This document shows, one piece after another, positions 1 to 9,040 of a DNA stretch of 17,277 bases (the stretch's first letter is position 1; each line of letters begins with the position of its first letter). Under the pieces are notes generated by a model that saw only the letters and a program-made list of their open reading frames with translations, did no database searches and was not told the DNA's origin. The translations under genes were made by a program, and so were the position numbers. Source of the stretch: Opitutales bacterium (GTDB taxonomy: Bacteria; Verrucomicrobiota; Verrucomicrobiia; Opitutales; Intestinicryptomonadaceae); the NCBI GenBank assembly GCA_021641325.1, contig JAJXPD010000001.1, positions 1 through 17,277 on the forward strand. Direction: 5' to 3'.

Positions 1-492
1 AAGGCGCAGCTCGCCGAAAAGGCTGGCGTGCACGTCAACGAAGTCTCCAACATGACCATTTGGGGCAACCACTCGTCCACCCAGTATCCCGACTTCTACA
101 ACGCCAAAATCGACGGCAAGGCGGCTCTCGACGTCATCAAGGACGAAGCGTGGCTTAAAGACACGTTTATCCCGACTGTCCAGAAGCGCGGCGCGGCGGT
201 TATCGCGGCTCGCGGCCTTTCCAGCGCGGCTTCGGCGGCAAACGCGGCAATCGATACCGTCCGCACTCTCGTCACCCCGACGAAAGCAGGCGACTGGTTC
301 AGCGTCGGCGTTTGCTCCGACGGCAGCTACGGCACTCCCGCCGGTACGATTACCTCTCTCCCCGTCCGCTCGAACGGCAAAGACTGGGAAATCGTTCAGG
401 GCATCGAGCTTAACGACTTCGCCAAGGAAAAAATCGCCGCCTCCAACGCGGAACTCCTCGAAGAACAAGCCGAAATCTCCAAGCTCTTCTAA
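1..492 (+). CDS. mdh: Malate dehydrogenase, C-terminal part (5' end outside window)
   Basis: The reading frame is open from the first base and ends at TAA 490-492, giving the last 163 residues. The protein oxidises malate to oxaloacetate with NAD(P) in the cytoplasmic TCA cycle. The stretch [13 protein letters not shown] carries the active-site histidine of the NAD/NADP malate dehydrogenase group related to the cytosolic and Thermus enzymes. It is followed by the substrate-loop and C-terminal helices ([22 protein letters not shown]) and the [12 protein letters not shown] end, all family-like. The N-terminal Rossmann half lies upstream of the window. The gene converges on the glutamine amidotransferase gene, and a palindrome at 529-548 could act as its terminator. 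acnA lies on the opposite strand about 3.3 kb away, so two TCA genes are close but not co-transcribed. The identity is firm; cofactor choice cannot be judged from this part. Confidence 0.93.
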   Translation, partial: KAQLAEKAGVHVNEVSNMTIWGNHSSTQYPDFYNAKIDGKAALDVIKDEAWLKDTFIPTVQKRGAAVIAARGLSSAASAANAAIDTVRTLVTPTKAGDWFSVGVCSDGSYGTPAGTITSLPVRSNGKDWEIVQGIELNDFAKEKIAASNAELLEEQAEISKLF

Positions 493-737
493 AAAGGCGA
501 GGCCCTTTACGATTATTTCTTATGCAACGGCGCGGGTATACCCGCGCCTTTCTGTATAAGGGGCGCATTGCCGCTGGCAATGGCTTGGTGTAGGGAACTC
601 TCAGGTGTTGGTTGCCGAAACGTGAGCGCAAAGGCGGAGCCCTTGATGTTCGGGCTTTGCTTGTGGTGGGGGGCGGTAGCGGCTCGAGTCGGTGTTTTAA
701 ATGCGGCTTTTGGTATGCGAGGAGGGCTGTATTGCGC
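493..737. other. Convergent intergenic region, mdh / amidotransferase
   Basis: The 245 bp between two convergent genes hold one copy of a ~90-bp hairpin repeat (511-604). After it, AGCCC and GGGCT around 638-656 can form a weak stem before a T-poor stretch. I see no small gene with a convincing start here. Confidence 0.6.
511..604 (+). repeat. Dispersed hairpin repeat, copy 1
   Basis: The element reads GATTATT (511-517), a perfect 20-bp palindrome GGCGCGGGTATACCCGCGCC (529-548), TTTCTG, an 18-base spacer measured from palindrome end to next palindrome start, a second palindrome ATTGCCGCTGGCAAT (567-581), then TAGGGAACTCTCAG (591-604). The same parts in the same order occur on the minus strand at 12512-12428. 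The first palindrome followed by TTTCT could terminate mdh, although the T-run is short. It resembles REP/BIME-type extragenic elements in architecture; membership of a known family is not established. Confidence 0.8.
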
Positions 738-1445
738 CTAAAATTCGGCTATGAGTTTCCCGATTTTCAGACTGTCGGTTTCCCTGTTTTTTGCGGCTTC
801 GCGGGCGGTCTGCGCCGGCGCGGGGAATTCGTTTTTGAAGTACGAAAACAGCATCTCGGAGTATTCGCGCGTAAATTCGGGGTGTCCCTGAAAGCACAGA
901 ACTTTATTGCCGATTCCGAACGATTCTACTGGGCAAAACTCGCTTCCCGAAAGGCGTTCCGCGCCGTCGGGCAGTTTCAAAACCTGGTCGTGGTGGTTGT
1001 AGTCGAGCCAGAAGCCGCCGTCGGGAAATTGTGCCGACATAAATGCGGACGCCGACGGCGAGAATCTGATTCCCTCGCCCCAGCCGACTTTTGCGCGTTC
1101 GACGTGTCCGCCGAGCGCGTCCGCCACGAGCTGGTGTCCGAAGCAGATTCCCGCTATTTTCGCGTTTGCCGCAAATGCCAAGCGCACAAAATTTTTCAGC
1201 CGCGCAATCCATTCGTCGGCGTCGTACGCGCTCGACAGGCTGCCCGTTATGACGTATTTTGCGCCCGCTTCGGGGCGGGGCAGTTCGCCGTGTTTTGCGT
1301 CGAATACGGCGAATTGCGTTGTTCCCGCCGCGCGGAAGAGGTCGGCGAAAAGTTGCGGATATTCGGGCGTAGGGCGTCCGAAGGCGCGTCTTTGCTCGCC
1401 GAAATCCTCGCATGAAATTATGTTTATTTTCACGGGAAACGACAT
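738..1445 (-). CDS. Class I glutamine amidotransferase (GMP-synthase-like GATase1 domain)
   Basis: A stand-alone 235-residue glutaminase-type domain. The nucleophile elbow GICFGHQ places Cys at residue 101, and GHPEF supplies His188 and Glu190, so the Cys-His-Glu triad is intact. The oxyanion-region motif ITGS (residues 66-69) is also present. Members of this family release ammonia from glutamine for a partner synthase, or act on gamma-glutamyl compounds; no synthetase domain is fused and none lies next to it, so the acceptor is unknown. The frame could extend to a TTG at 1463, but the ATG at 1445 begins the typical domain start (MSFPVKINIISCED), so I use it. It lies downstream of the ybaB terminator and is probably transcribed separately. 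It is not GuaA, which would carry a C-terminal ATP-pyrophosphatase domain, nor TrpG or PabA, which are shorter. Confidence 0.85.
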   Translation of the reverse strand: MSFPVKINIISCEDFGEQRRAFGRPTPEYPQLFADLFRAAGTTQFAVFDAKHGELPRPEAGAKYVITGSLSSAYDADEWIARLKNFVRLAFAANAKIAGICFGHQLVADALGGHVERAKVGWGEGIRFSPSASAFMSAQFPDGGFWLDYNHHDQVLKLPDGAERLSGSEFCPVESFGIGNKVLCFQGHPEFTREYSEMLFSYFKNEFPAPAQTAREAAKNRETDSLKIGKLIAEF

Positions 1446-1480
1446 CTTACACGCCCGCGGCAAAAATCAAATTTTTTTGC

Positions 1481-1508
1481 AAAAAAACGGAGGCGTTTCC
1501 GTCTCCGT
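1481..1508 (-). terminator. Rho-independent terminator after ybaB
   Basis: On the minus strand a 9-bp stem (arms 1500-1508 and 1487-1495, one G-T pair, loop 1496-1499) is followed by seven T residues (1487-1481). It lies 27 bp beyond the ybaB stop codon and closes the long minus-strand operon. Confidence 0.85.
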
Positions 1509-1534
1509 TCGTCGAGAGTTTTTGCGCGTCTGCG

Positions 1535-1837
1535 TTAGAAGGGGAGCGAGAAGCCGCCCGTGATTGACGACATCTTTTCTTCGCTCGCCTGTTTCGCTTT
1601 TGCCGCGGCGTCCTGAACCGCAGCCACGACCGAAGTTTCGACGCTCGCGGCGTCCTCCTTCAAAAATTCGGGGTCGATTTTTATCGATTTCAGTGCGCCC
1701 TGTCCGTTGACGACCGCCTTGACTGCGCCGCCCGCCGCCGAGCCTTCGATGTCGAGTGCTTCAAGCTCGCTTTGCGCGGCTTCCATTGCCTTTTGCATTT
1801 TCTGCGCCTGTTTGAGAAGTTTGCCTACTCCGGGCAT
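1535..1837 (-). CDS. ybaB: YbaB/EbfC family nucleoid-associated protein
   Basis: The 100-residue product has the family's length and layout: an N-terminal amphipathic helix rich in K, Q and M (GKLLKQAQKMQKAMEAAQSELEAL), a central beta region with the expected VKAVVNGQGALKSIKIDPEFL, and a helical C terminus ending in the MSSITGGF segment. YbaB proteins form dimers that bind DNA with little sequence specificity and shape the nucleoid. AAAGGA lies about seven bases before the ATG, a good ribosome-binding site. The gene follows the RsbU-like gene by 33 bp and is the last before the terminator. Elsewhere ybaB usually sits with dnaX and recR, so its position behind a signalling pair is unusual. Confidence 0.93.
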   Translation of the reverse strand: MPGVGKLLKQAQKMQKAMEAAQSELEALDIEGSAAGGAVKAVVNGQGALKSIKIDPEFLKEDAASVETSVVAAVQDAAAKAKQASEEKMSSITGGFSLPF

Positions 1838-1870
1838 GATGTTTCCTTTTTTTAATTGTGAATATTGCGG

Positions 1871-3316
1871 TTAAATGTGTTTTATTGTAACGAGTGTCAG
1901 GTCGTCGGCGTATGTCGAATTTTTCATGAAGCGTTCGACGTCGGCGATGATTTCGTTGTTGATGTCGGCGGCGTTTTTCGCGGCGACCGCCGAGACCTCC
2001 TCGGCGAGTTTTGCGGTTGTGTATTCGTTTCCGTCGGGGTCTGCTGCTTCGGTTATGCCGTCTGTGTATAGTGTGAAGATGTCGCCGCGGGCGAAGTCGA
2101 ACGAGACGTCCTCCATCGTTTCGTCGAAGATGTCGGGCGCGACCATGCCGAGCGCCATTCCGCCGCTTCTGATTTTTTCGGTTTTCCCCGTGGCGGCGCG
2201 GTAGAGCAGGGCGGGTTCGTGCCCCGCGCGGGCGAGCGTGATTTTCGACGCGTTCGAGTCAATCACTGCGTAGACCATCGAGATAAACATGTCGGAGCGC
2301 ATTGCCACCACCATTTCGGCGTTGAGCTTTCTGAGTGTGTCGGACGGCGACGCGCTTCCCCTCGCGATGTACCGCAGTTTTGTCTGGCAAATCGCCATGA
2401 TAATCGCCGCCGAAACTCCCTTGCCCGACACGTCGCCCACGACTATTCCGAGCTTGCCGTCGGGCAGTTCGATGAAGTCGTAGAAGTCGCCGCCGATGAG
2501 CTGTTGCGGGAAGTATTTCACCGCGAATTCGAGGTTTTCCGTATTGGCGAGCTTTGCGGGCAGAAGGTATTGCTGCACGCCGCTTGCGAGGCGTAGGTCG
2601 AACTCCATTTTGTTTTTGAGGATTAGCGCGGAGACCGCCTCTATGTTGTGGAGCGCAAGTCCCGCCTGTTCTCCGAGCGAGCGCGCGAGCGAGAAATCCG
2701 TCCGCGTGAACGAGCAGCCCGAAATCGGGTTCGCCACCGCGAGCACTCCGTAGAGTTTGCCCGAAAATATCACGGGCACGGCAATCAGGCTGCGGATTTT
2801 CAGCGATTCGTCTTCGTGTTTTATTGCGCGCGTGTCCTTTTCTGCGCGTTTTACCAAAATTCCGCGTTTTTCCGCCGCCACGCGCCCGACTATTCCGCTG
2901 TTCGGCGCGAGAATTTCCTCCGCGAGCGCGTCCTCCAAAAATTTTGAGCGCAGAATGTCCGACTTCTGTTTGGGGATTTTTTTCGACTGCGGCGGGAACA
3001 GCCCCTCCGTCGCCATCGCTTTGAGTTGTCCGTCGGGGAGTTTTTCGTAGAGGCATGCGCTCATTGCCCCGCACGAAAGCGCGGTTGCACGCACAATGCG
3101 TTTGTAGAGGTTCGACTTATAGTGCGACGGTTCGCCCGCGCTGCCGATGTCCTCCGCCGTCTTGTGTAGGAATTCTATGACGACGTCGGTTTCCTCGCGC
3201 TGCCTGTCGATTTCCTCCCTCGCGCGGAAGTATTCGCGCCGCCAGTAAAGCCCCAGCCCGAACGATACCAGCGCGACCGCCGCGCAGAGAAAAATTGTTT
3301 CGGGCGACTCCATCAC
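1871..3316 (-). CDS. RsbU-like PP2C (SpoIIE) serine phosphatase with N-terminal membrane helix and GAF domain
   Basis: The protein has 481 residues. A hydrophobic helix spans about residues 7-25, followed by a charged coiled-coil-like linker (about 26-58), a GAF-type sensor domain (about 65-228) and a SpoIIE/PP2C phosphatase domain (about 240-480). Metal-binding signatures are present: GGDFYD (275-280), GDVSGKG (294-300) and, near the end, LYTDGITEA. Such enzymes dephosphorylate a STAS-domain antagonist in partner-switching control of sigma factors or secretion. Its start overlaps the STAS gene by 4 bp (ATGA), which argues for coupled translation and for the STAS protein being the substrate. 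No RsbW-type HATPase kinase is in the window, so the switch is incomplete here. The signal sensed by the GAF domain cannot be read from sequence. The function class is firm; the downstream target is unknown. Confidence 0.92.
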   Translation of the reverse strand: MMESPETIFLCAAVALVSFGLGLYWRREYFRAREEIDRQREETDVVIEFLHKTAEDIGSAGEPSHYKSNLYKRIVRATALSCGAMSACLYEKLPDGQLKAMATEGLFPPQSKKIPKQKSDILRSKFLEDALAEEILAPNSGIVGRVAAEKRGILVKRAEKDTRAIKHEDESLKIRSLIAVPVIFSGKLYGVLAVANPISGCSFTRTDFSLARSLGEQAGLALHNIEAVSALILKNKMEFDLRLASGVQQYLLPAKLANTENLEFAVKYFPQQLIGGDFYDFIELPDGKLGIVVGDVSGKGVSAAIIMAICQTKLRYIARGSASPSDTLRKLNAEMVVAMRSDMFISMVYAVIDSNASKITLARAGHEPALLYRAATGKTEKIRSGGMALGMVAPDIFDETMEDVSFDFARGDIFTLYTDGITEAADPDGNEYTTAKLAEEVSAVAAKNAADINNEIIADVERFMKNSTYADDLTLVTIKHI

Positions 3317-3786
3317 GCCTTGTTTTCCTTTTTCAAGAAGCTTATTACGTCCTCGAATTTCGCTAGGTTTGCGGCGTCGGCGTCAACGAGGTTTTGGTGC
3401 GCGTCGAGAATCGCCGAGGTCGGCGCGGACGCCGACGGCAGGGTGTCGCCGAGGTTCGCGTCAATCGAGCCGTCCGAGATTTTTACGAGCCTTGCTATTC
3501 CGAGGTTTTCCACGAGTTCGCGGTTGCGTTCGTTGAGGTTGAGCAGCAGCAGTTCGCCGTCCGACTTTTTGAGTTTCAACGCCACACCCGCAATCATTCC
3601 CAGAAACGTGCTGTCCATGCCCGTGCATTTTTCGAGCTGGACAAGCACTTTCGTACAGCCCTTTTCGACCGCCGACGCGAAGAATTCCCCCGCGCTTCGG
3701 CAGTTCAGATAGCCAGCCTTTCCCGCAACCGCCAGCATTGCGGTTTTGCCGCAAATTCTAACGAGATATTTTGTTTCTTCACCCAT
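3313..3786 (-). CDS. STAS-domain protein, anti-sigma factor antagonist-like
   Basis: The first ~105 of 157 residues form a STAS domain: a beta-strand start (YLVRICGKTAMLAVAGKAG), the KVLVQLEKCTGMDSTFLGMIAGV core and LLLLNLNERNRELVENLGI. Ser59 of MDST sits where SpoIIAA/RsbV proteins carry the phosphorylated serine, and Thr60 follows it. In known systems the unphosphorylated form binds an anti-sigma kinase and frees its target. An extra acidic C-terminal tail of about 50 residues (ISDGSIDANLGDTLPSASAPTS onward) goes beyond the usual ~110-residue length and ends in a lysine-rich helix. The gene begins 24 bp after acnA and overlaps the phosphatase gene by 4 bp. No kinase partner is nearby. The STAS call is well supported; a sigma-factor role is inference. 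Confidence 0.87.
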   Translation of the reverse strand: MGEETKYLVRICGKTAMLAVAGKAGYLNCRSAGEFFASAVEKGCTKVLVQLEKCTGMDSTFLGMIAGVALKLKKSDGELLLLNLNERNRELVENLGIARLVKISDGSIDANLGDTLPSASAPTSAILDAHQNLVDADAANLAKFEDVISFLKKENKA

Positions 3787-3810
3787 AGTGATTTGAGCGG
3801 AAAAGACCGA

Positions 3811-6465
3811 TTATTTGTTAAGGATTTTTTTCAGGACGTATGGCAGAATGCCCGCCTCCTTGTAGAAATCCACTTCAATCGGCGTGTCCACGCGCAGGAG
3901 CAGTTCGGCGGTTTTCACCGAGCCGTCGGGCTTCGTTATTTTGAGCGTCGCCTTTGCGGCGGGCTTGATTTCGCCATCTATCGTGAACGTTTCCGTTCCG
4001 TCTATTCCCAGCGACGCAGCGTCTTCGCCGTTTGTGAATTCGTAGGGCAGAACTCCCATTCCCACGAGATTGCTGCGGTGGATTCTTTCGAAAGACTTCG
4101 CCACAACCGCCCTCACTCCGAGCAGCTTCGTTCCCTTTGCCGCCCAGTCGCGCGAGCTTCCCATGCCGTAGTCTATTCCGCCGAAAACAATCAGCCCTTC
4201 GCCGCGCTTGCGGTATTCCTCCGCCGCGTCGAAGATTGACACGTTTTCGCCCGCGCCGTCGATTTTCGTGTAGCCGCCTTCGACGCCGCCCGCCATTTTG
4301 TTTTTTATGCGGACGTTCGCGAAAGTGCCGCGCGTCATGACTCTGTCGTTGCCGCGTCTCGAGCCGTAGGAGTTGAAGTCCTTTTGTTCCACGCCGTGTT
4401 CGCGCAGGTATTTGCCCGCGGGGCCGTCGGGGCGGATTGCGCCCGCGGGCGAGATGTGGTCGGTCGTGACCGAATCTCCGAGGATTGCGAGCGGGCGCAG
4501 GTTTTGCAGTCCCGCGATTTTCGGCGCGCCCATTGTGAACTCTTCGAAGAACGGCGGGTTCTGAATGTAGGTGCTGTCGGGATTCCACTTGTAGACGCTT
4601 CCCGCCGAGCTTTCGATTTTCTGCCAGCGGTCGGGCCCGCGCATGTCGGAGTAGCGTTTTTTGAACATCTCGCTCTTGACGTTCTTTGCGACCGTTTCGG
4701 CGACTTCGCGCGAGGACGGCCAAATGTCGGAGAGGTACACGTCTTTGCCGTCGGGCGTTTTTGCGAGCGGCTCCCTGTCGAAGTCGATGTCGATTCTGCC
4801 TGCGATTGCGAACGCCACGACGAGCGGCGGGCTCATGAGGTAGTTCGCTTTGAGGAGCGCGTGCACGCGCGCTTCGAAGTTTCTGTTGCCCGAAAGCACG
4901 CTTGCGCATGCGAGGTCGTTTGCCTTTACCGCTTCGGAAATTTCGTCGTCAATCGGCCCCGAGTTGCCTATGCAGGTTGCGCAGCCGTAGCCCGCGAGGT
5001 TGAAGCCGAGCATGTCGAGGTACTTTTGAAGCCCCGCCGATTCGAGATAGTCGGACACCACGCGCGAGCCGGGGGCGATTGTGGTCTTGACGTATTTCGG
5101 CGGCTTGATTCCGAGTTCCGCCGCCTTTTTAGCCACAAGACCCGCCGCAACCATCACAGAGGGGTTCGACGTGTTTGTGCAGCTTGTTATCGCCGCGATG
5201 AGCACGCTGCCGTCGCCGATTTTGCCTTTCGAGGTTTCGGCTTCTGCGGACTTTTTGCCTTTTTTTTCGGCGATGAAAGTTTCGAACGATTTTTTGACGT
5301 CGGCAAGCTCGATTCTGTCCTGCGGGCGCTTCGGGCCCGCGATTGCGGGCTTCACTTTCGAGAGGTCGAGTTCGAGCGTTTTTGTGTAGTCGCACTCGCC
5401 TTTGAGCGGTATGCCGAAGATTCCCTGTTCCTTGAAGTAGTCGCGGACGAGCGCGATTTGCTTTTCGCTTCTGCCGCTCAGGCGCAGGTATTCGAGCGTC
5501 GTTTCGTCCACGGGGAAGTAGCCCATTGTCGCGCCGTATTCGGGAGCCATGTTGGCGATTGTCGTTCTGTCGGCAAGAGACAGCTTTCTTGCGCCTTCGC
5601 CGAAGAATTCCACGAATTTGCCGACCACCTTTTCCTTTCTGAGCATTTGCGTAACGAACAGCGCGAGGTCCGTCGCCATGACGCCCTCCGCCAGTTCGCC
5701 CGAAACGTGCACGCCCACAACTTCGGGCACTTTGAAGTACACGGGCTGTCCGAGCATGCCCGCTTCCGCCTCGATTCCGCCGACGCCCCAGCCTACGACG
5801 CCAAGCCCGTTAATCATCGTTGTGTGCGAGTCCGTGCCTACGAGCGTGTCGGGGTAGAAGATTGTTTCGCCGTCCTCTTTGCCCTCGAAGACGAGCCGCG
5901 CAAGGTACTCCATGTTGATTTGGTGGATAATGCCCGTCGAGGGCGGCACGACCGAAAACGTCTTGAACGCCTGCTGCCCCCATTTGAGGAATTCGTATCT
6001 TTCGCGGTTGCGCTCGAACTCCTTTTCGAGGTTCTTTTCGAAAGCTTCGGGGACTCCCGCGCAGTCCATCTGCACCGAGTGGTCGACGACCAAGTCAACG
6101 GGCACGAGCGGCTCGACCACCGCGGGGTCTTTGCCCTGTTTTGCGGCGGCGTCGCGCATTGCCGCGAGGTCTACGAGCAGCGGAACTCCCGTGAAGTCCT
6201 GCAAAACGATTCTCGAAACAACGAAGGGTACTTCGTAGTCGCCGGGGTTTGCCGCGTTCCACGCCGCGAGCTTTTTGACGTCGGCTTCCGTGGCGCGGTT
6301 GCCGTCGCAGTTTCTGAGCACGCTTTCGAGCACAATCTTTATGCCCACGGGCAGTCTCGACACGTCGAAGCCCGATTTTTCAAGCTCTTTGAGGCTGTAT
6401 ATATAACCCTTTGCGCCGCCTTCTTCCGACGCAAACTTTTTCAGTGTATTGAGCGGATTTTTCAT
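3811..6465 (-). CDS. acnA: Aconitate hydratase (AcnA/IRP type)
   Basis: A full-length 884-residue aconitase of the AcnA/IRP1 type that interconverts citrate and isocitrate in the TCA cycle. The three cysteine ligands of the 4Fe-4S cluster are Cys429 ([13 protein letters not shown]), Cys495 and Cys498 ([12 protein letters not shown]). [24 protein letters not shown] (211-234) and the C-terminal swivel-domain motifs [13 protein letters not shown] and [13 protein letters not shown] are also intact. The start at 6465 is preferred because AGAGGA lies about nine bases upstream; a TTG at 6507 in the same frame would add 14 atypical residues inside the preceding gene. The CBS-protein gene ends 13 bp upstream and the STAS gene begins 24 bp downstream, so acnA is embedded in an operon. 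A short lysine/serine/glutamate-rich insert (about residues 398-415) lies before the cluster-binding segment. Confidence 0.97.
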   Translation of the reverse strand: MKNPLNTLKKFASEEGGAKGYIYSLKELEKSGFDVSRLPVGIKIVLESVLRNCDGNRATEADVKKLAAWNAANPGDYEVPFVVSRIVLQDFTGVPLLVDLAAMRDAAAKQGKDPAVVEPLVPVDLVVDHSVQMDCAGVPEAFEKNLEKEFERNRERYEFLKWGQQAFKTFSVVPPSTGIIHQINMEYLARLVFEGKEDGETIFYPDTLVGTDSHTTMINGLGVVGWGVGGIEAEAGMLGQPVYFKVPEVVGVHVSGELAEGVMATDLALFVTQMLRKEKVVGKFVEFFGEGARKLSLADRTTIANMAPEYGATMGYFPVDETTLEYLRLSGRSEKQIALVRDYFKEQGIFGIPLKGECDYTKTLELDLSKVKPAIAGPKRPQDRIELADVKKSFETFIAEKKGKKSAEAETSKGKIGDGSVLIAAITSCTNTSNPSVMVAAGLVAKKAAELGIKPPKYVKTTIAPGSRVVSDYLESAGLQKYLDMLGFNLAGYGCATCIGNSGPIDDEISEAVKANDLACASVLSGNRNFEARVHALLKANYLMSPPLVVAFAIAGRIDIDFDREPLAKTPDGKDVYLSDIWPSSREVAETVAKNVKSEMFKKRYSDMRGPDRWQKIESSAGSVYKWNPDSTYIQNPPFFEEFTMGAPKIAGLQNLRPLAILGDSVTTDHISPAGAIRPDGPAGKYLREHGVEQKDFNSYGSRRGNDRVMTRGTFANVRIKNKMAGGVEGGYTKIDGAGENVSIFDAAEEYRKRGEGLIVFGGIDYGMGSSRDWAAKGTKLLGVRAVVAKSFERIHRSNLVGMGVLPYEFTNGEDAASLGIDGTETFTIDGEIKPAAKATLKITKPDGSVKTAELLLRVDTPIEVDFYKEAGILPYVLKKILNK

Positions 6466-6478
6466 GTATAAATTTCCT

Positions 6479-7792
6479 CTAATCTTCGTTTTTTTCGGCG
6501 TCCTCAATCTCCACCGTGCATTCCCCGACGAGCTTGTCTTCGACGGTGTCGATTCTGATACGCATGCGCTGTTCCTTCAAGTAGAGACGTTCGCCTTTTT
6601 CGGGGAATCTGCCAAGCAAAAAAGTAATCAAACCGCCGAAAGTGGAGACTTCGTCGGTATCGAAATCTACGTCGAGAAAGTCCTCCACGCTTCTGAGTGT
6701 GGCGCGTCCGCGCACGAGGTATTTTTTGCGTCCGAGAGCCTTGATGTCGCTTGTGCGCGAGCGGTCGAACTCGTCGCGGATTTTCCCGACAAGCTCTCCG
6801 AGCGCGGCGTCGAGCGTAAGCACCCCGATGACCCCGCCGAATTCGTCCTCCACCAGAGCCATGTGCAGCCTGTATTTCAGAAGCTTTGCGAGCGCGCTTT
6901 CGAGCTTGTCGTTCTCCCTCACGCGGAACGTCTCGCGGCGGATTTTCATGAAGTCTATCGCGTCGGGGTTCGCCACGCCGCCGTTTATAAAAATGTCCTT
7001 GATGTGGACAATCCCGAAGCAGTTGTCGAGGTCGTCCTTGCAGAGCGGGTAGCGCGTGTGGTTCGACTCCGTCGCCCGCGCGACGTTTTCGGCGTTCGAG
7101 CATTCGGTGTCGAGGTACACAACCTGACTTCGCGGCAGCATTACGTCGCTTGCGTCAAGCTCCTGCAATTTGAAGGCGTTTTTCACGATTTTCCCCGTGT
7201 AGGGCGTGATTGCCTCCGCGTCGTTTTCTTCGGCGCGGAGCATCATTTCAACGTCGATGTAGTCGAAGCCGACTTCGAGGTCTTTGAGCTTTTTCGGCAG
7301 GAGTCTTGCCCCCAGTCGTCTCGACAGAAATTCGAAAGGCAGAAAAACCGCGAACGCAGCGTACATTGTGCCCCCGAGTTTCGCCATCGTCTTTTCGGGG
7401 AAGTTGCGCCCCAGCCGCATTGCGGGAATGTCGAACACCGCGTACTGCACGAACAGCACCGCCAACGCAGCCGCCACCGCGATTGCCGCGCCCGAAAACG
7501 TGGAGGGGCGCGCTCCGCAGACAAGCTCGTCCATTCCGTCCGCCGCGAAGTACGCCATGACCGTGCCCACCGCGAACAGAAACCTGCGGCCGAGCGAGAC
7601 GACCGACGCCGTCTTTTCGGAGTTCAGCACGCAGTACTTCGCCGCGCCCGAAAGCTTGGGCTTTTCGGGCTTGTTGAGGTTCGCGAATTTGTACGCCGCC
7701 ACCGCAACCGACGCCGCCGCGAGGCACGAGCCCGCCGCCGTCGCCGCCAGCGCAAGCGACGCGCACAACGCTATCTGCCAGACGGGCGACAT
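6479..7792 (-). CDS. CNNM/CorC-HlyC-like membrane protein with CBS pair
   Basis: The product has 437 residues. The N-terminal half is a DUF21-like membrane region with hydrophobic segments near residues 7-35, 68-84, 101-121 and 140-155. The soluble half has two CBS motifs (about 215-275 and 283-340), including [27 protein letters not shown] and [21 protein letters not shown], and a C-terminal transporter-associated CorC_HlyC domain (about 350-430, with [21 protein letters not shown]). Relatives are linked to magnesium or cobalt homeostasis and are often mislabelled hemolysins. The start codon ATG 7792-7790 lies one base after the hisC stop and the gene ends 13 bp before acnA, so it is co-transcribed with both. 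The membrane half looks somewhat divergent; the transported ion is not predictable here. Confidence 0.88.
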   Translation of the reverse strand: MSPVWQIALCASLALAATAAGSCLAAASVAVAAYKFANLNKPEKPKLSGAAKYCVLNSEKTASVVSLGRRFLFAVGTVMAYFAADGMDELVCGARPSTFSGAAIAVAAALAVLFVQYAVFDIPAMRLGRNFPEKTMAKLGGTMYAAFAVFLPFEFLSRRLGARLLPKKLKDLEVGFDYIDVEMMLRAEENDAEAITPYTGKIVKNAFKLQELDASDVMLPRSQVVYLDTECSNAENVARATESNHTRYPLCKDDLDNCFGIVHIKDIFINGGVANPDAIDFMKIRRETFRVRENDKLESALAKLLKYRLHMALVEDEFGGVIGVLTLDAALGELVGKIRDEFDRSRTSDIKALGRKKYLVRGRATLRSVEDFLDVDFDTDEVSTFGGLITFLLGRFPEKGERLYLKEQRMRIRIDTVEDKLVGECTVEIEDAEKNED

Positions 7793-7793
7793 T

Positions 7794-8885
7794 CTATTTT
7801 GCGAATTTCGAAAGTTCGTCTATGCAGCGCTCGTTCTGTTCGGGCTTGCCGATTGTGATTCGCAGCCATTCGGGCAGTCCGTAGCCGACGTTCGGGCGCA
7901 CGATTACCCCGCGCTTTTGCATCTGCACAAACACGTCGGGCGCGTTTTCCACTTTTACCATTACGAAATTCGCGCCGTCCGAATAGTATTCGAAGCCTAG
8001 CCTTTCGAAAGCCTCCACAAACTGCTTTCTGCCCGCGTTGTTCACGCGCCTGCTTTCCTCCACAAATTCGGTGTCGTCGAGAGCCGCCAGCGCGCCTACC
8101 TGCGCAAGGCTGTTTACGTTGAAGGGCTCGCGCACTCTGTTGATGTAGCCCGCAAGCTCTTCCGACGAGTACGAGTAGCCTATTCTAAGCCCCGCCAAGC
8201 CGTAGATTTTCGAGAACGTGCGCAGGCAGATTACATTGCGGCCCTCCGCGATGAGCGGGCGCAAGTCAACCTGTTCGTCCTGATATTCCGTGTAGGCTTC
8301 GTCGTAGCAGAACACGACGTGTTCGGGCAGGGAGCGCACAAAGTTTTCCACTTCCGACTGCTTCACGACGCAACCCGTGGGATTGTTGGGGTTTGTCATG
8401 AAAACGATTTTCGTTTTGTCGCTTACGGCGTCGCGCAGGGCGTCGAGGTCGTATTTAAGGTTGGGCATGGGCACGGAGACGCATTTGCCGCCCATGAAAA
8501 TGGTCGCCAGTTTGTAGACGATGAACGACTGCGCCCCGAAGACGGTTTCGTCGCCCCTGTCCACAAAGCACTGCGCTATGAATTCGAGAAGCTCGTTCGA
8601 GCCGTTTCCGAAAGCGAACTGCGAGGGCTGCAAGCCCCACTTTTTTGCGAGTTTCTGGCGCAGCTCGTAGCAGCCGCCGTCGGGGTAGTAGTTGAGCGTT
8701 TCGAGGTGCTTTGATACCGCCGCGACCGCCTTGGGCGACGGGCCGAGGGGGTTTTCGTTCGACGCCATTTTCAAAATTCCGTCGGGGTCAAGCCCGAACT
8801 CCCGCGCGACGTATTCGATTGGTTTTCCCGTTTCGTAAACGGGCAGGTTTTTGATTTGCGATTTTACCGTATTTTCAAGCTTCAT
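7794..8885 (-). CDS. hisC: Histidinol-phosphate aminotransferase
   Basis: A 363-residue fold-type I PLP aminotransferase in the HisC subgroup. Lys226 in TFSKIYGLAGLRIGY is the Schiff-base lysine. NPNNPTG (165-171), Asp195 in CYDEAY, the substrate-region motif ASNENPLGPSP (41-51) and the C-terminal WLRITIG arginine are present. The enzyme transfers an amino group from glutamate to imidazole-acetol phosphate in histidine synthesis; HisC-like enzymes may also serve aromatic amino acids, which cannot be excluded. No other his gene is in the window. It is the first gene of the long minus-strand operon. The start context is odd: a strong AAAGGAG lies 18 bases before the ATG, too far for normal use, while a weaker GAG lies about six bases upstream. 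Confidence 0.92.
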   Translation of the reverse strand: MKLENTVKSQIKNLPVYETGKPIEYVAREFGLDPDGILKMASNENPLGPSPKAVAAVSKHLETLNYYPDGGCYELRQKLAKKWGLQPSQFAFGNGSNELLEFIAQCFVDRGDETVFGAQSFIVYKLATIFMGGKCVSVPMPNLKYDLDALRDAVSDKTKIVFMTNPNNPTGCVVKQSEVENFVRSLPEHVVFCYDEAYTEYQDEQVDLRPLIAEGRNVICLRTFSKIYGLAGLRIGYSYSSEELAGYINRVREPFNVNSLAQVGALAALDDTEFVEESRRVNNAGRKQFVEAFERLGFEYYSDGANFVMVKVENAPDVFVQMQKRGVIVRPNVGYGLPEWLRITIGKPEQNERCIDELSKFAK

Positions 8886-9040
8886 GATAACTCTATAAAT
8901 AATCTCCTTTAACTATGTATATAGCCACGGCTTTTGCAAGGCAGATATTGCGCTATTTTCGCCGCGCCTCTGTCTGGGCTAAGAGTGTCGGCGACGTGCG
9001 GGAAGGAGGGAGTATCAGACGGCGCACGGGAATGTCAAAC

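Noticed and set aside
1446..1463. TTG start adding six residues to the glutamine amidotransferase
   Set aside because: The ATG at 1445 matches the usual domain start and the added residues are not family-like.
4384..6471. A 695-codon open frame on the plus strand opposite acnA
   Set aside because: It is exactly antisense to a complete aconitase with intact cluster ligands. Its translation is rich in R, F, H and V without motifs, which is a typical GC-rich shadow frame.
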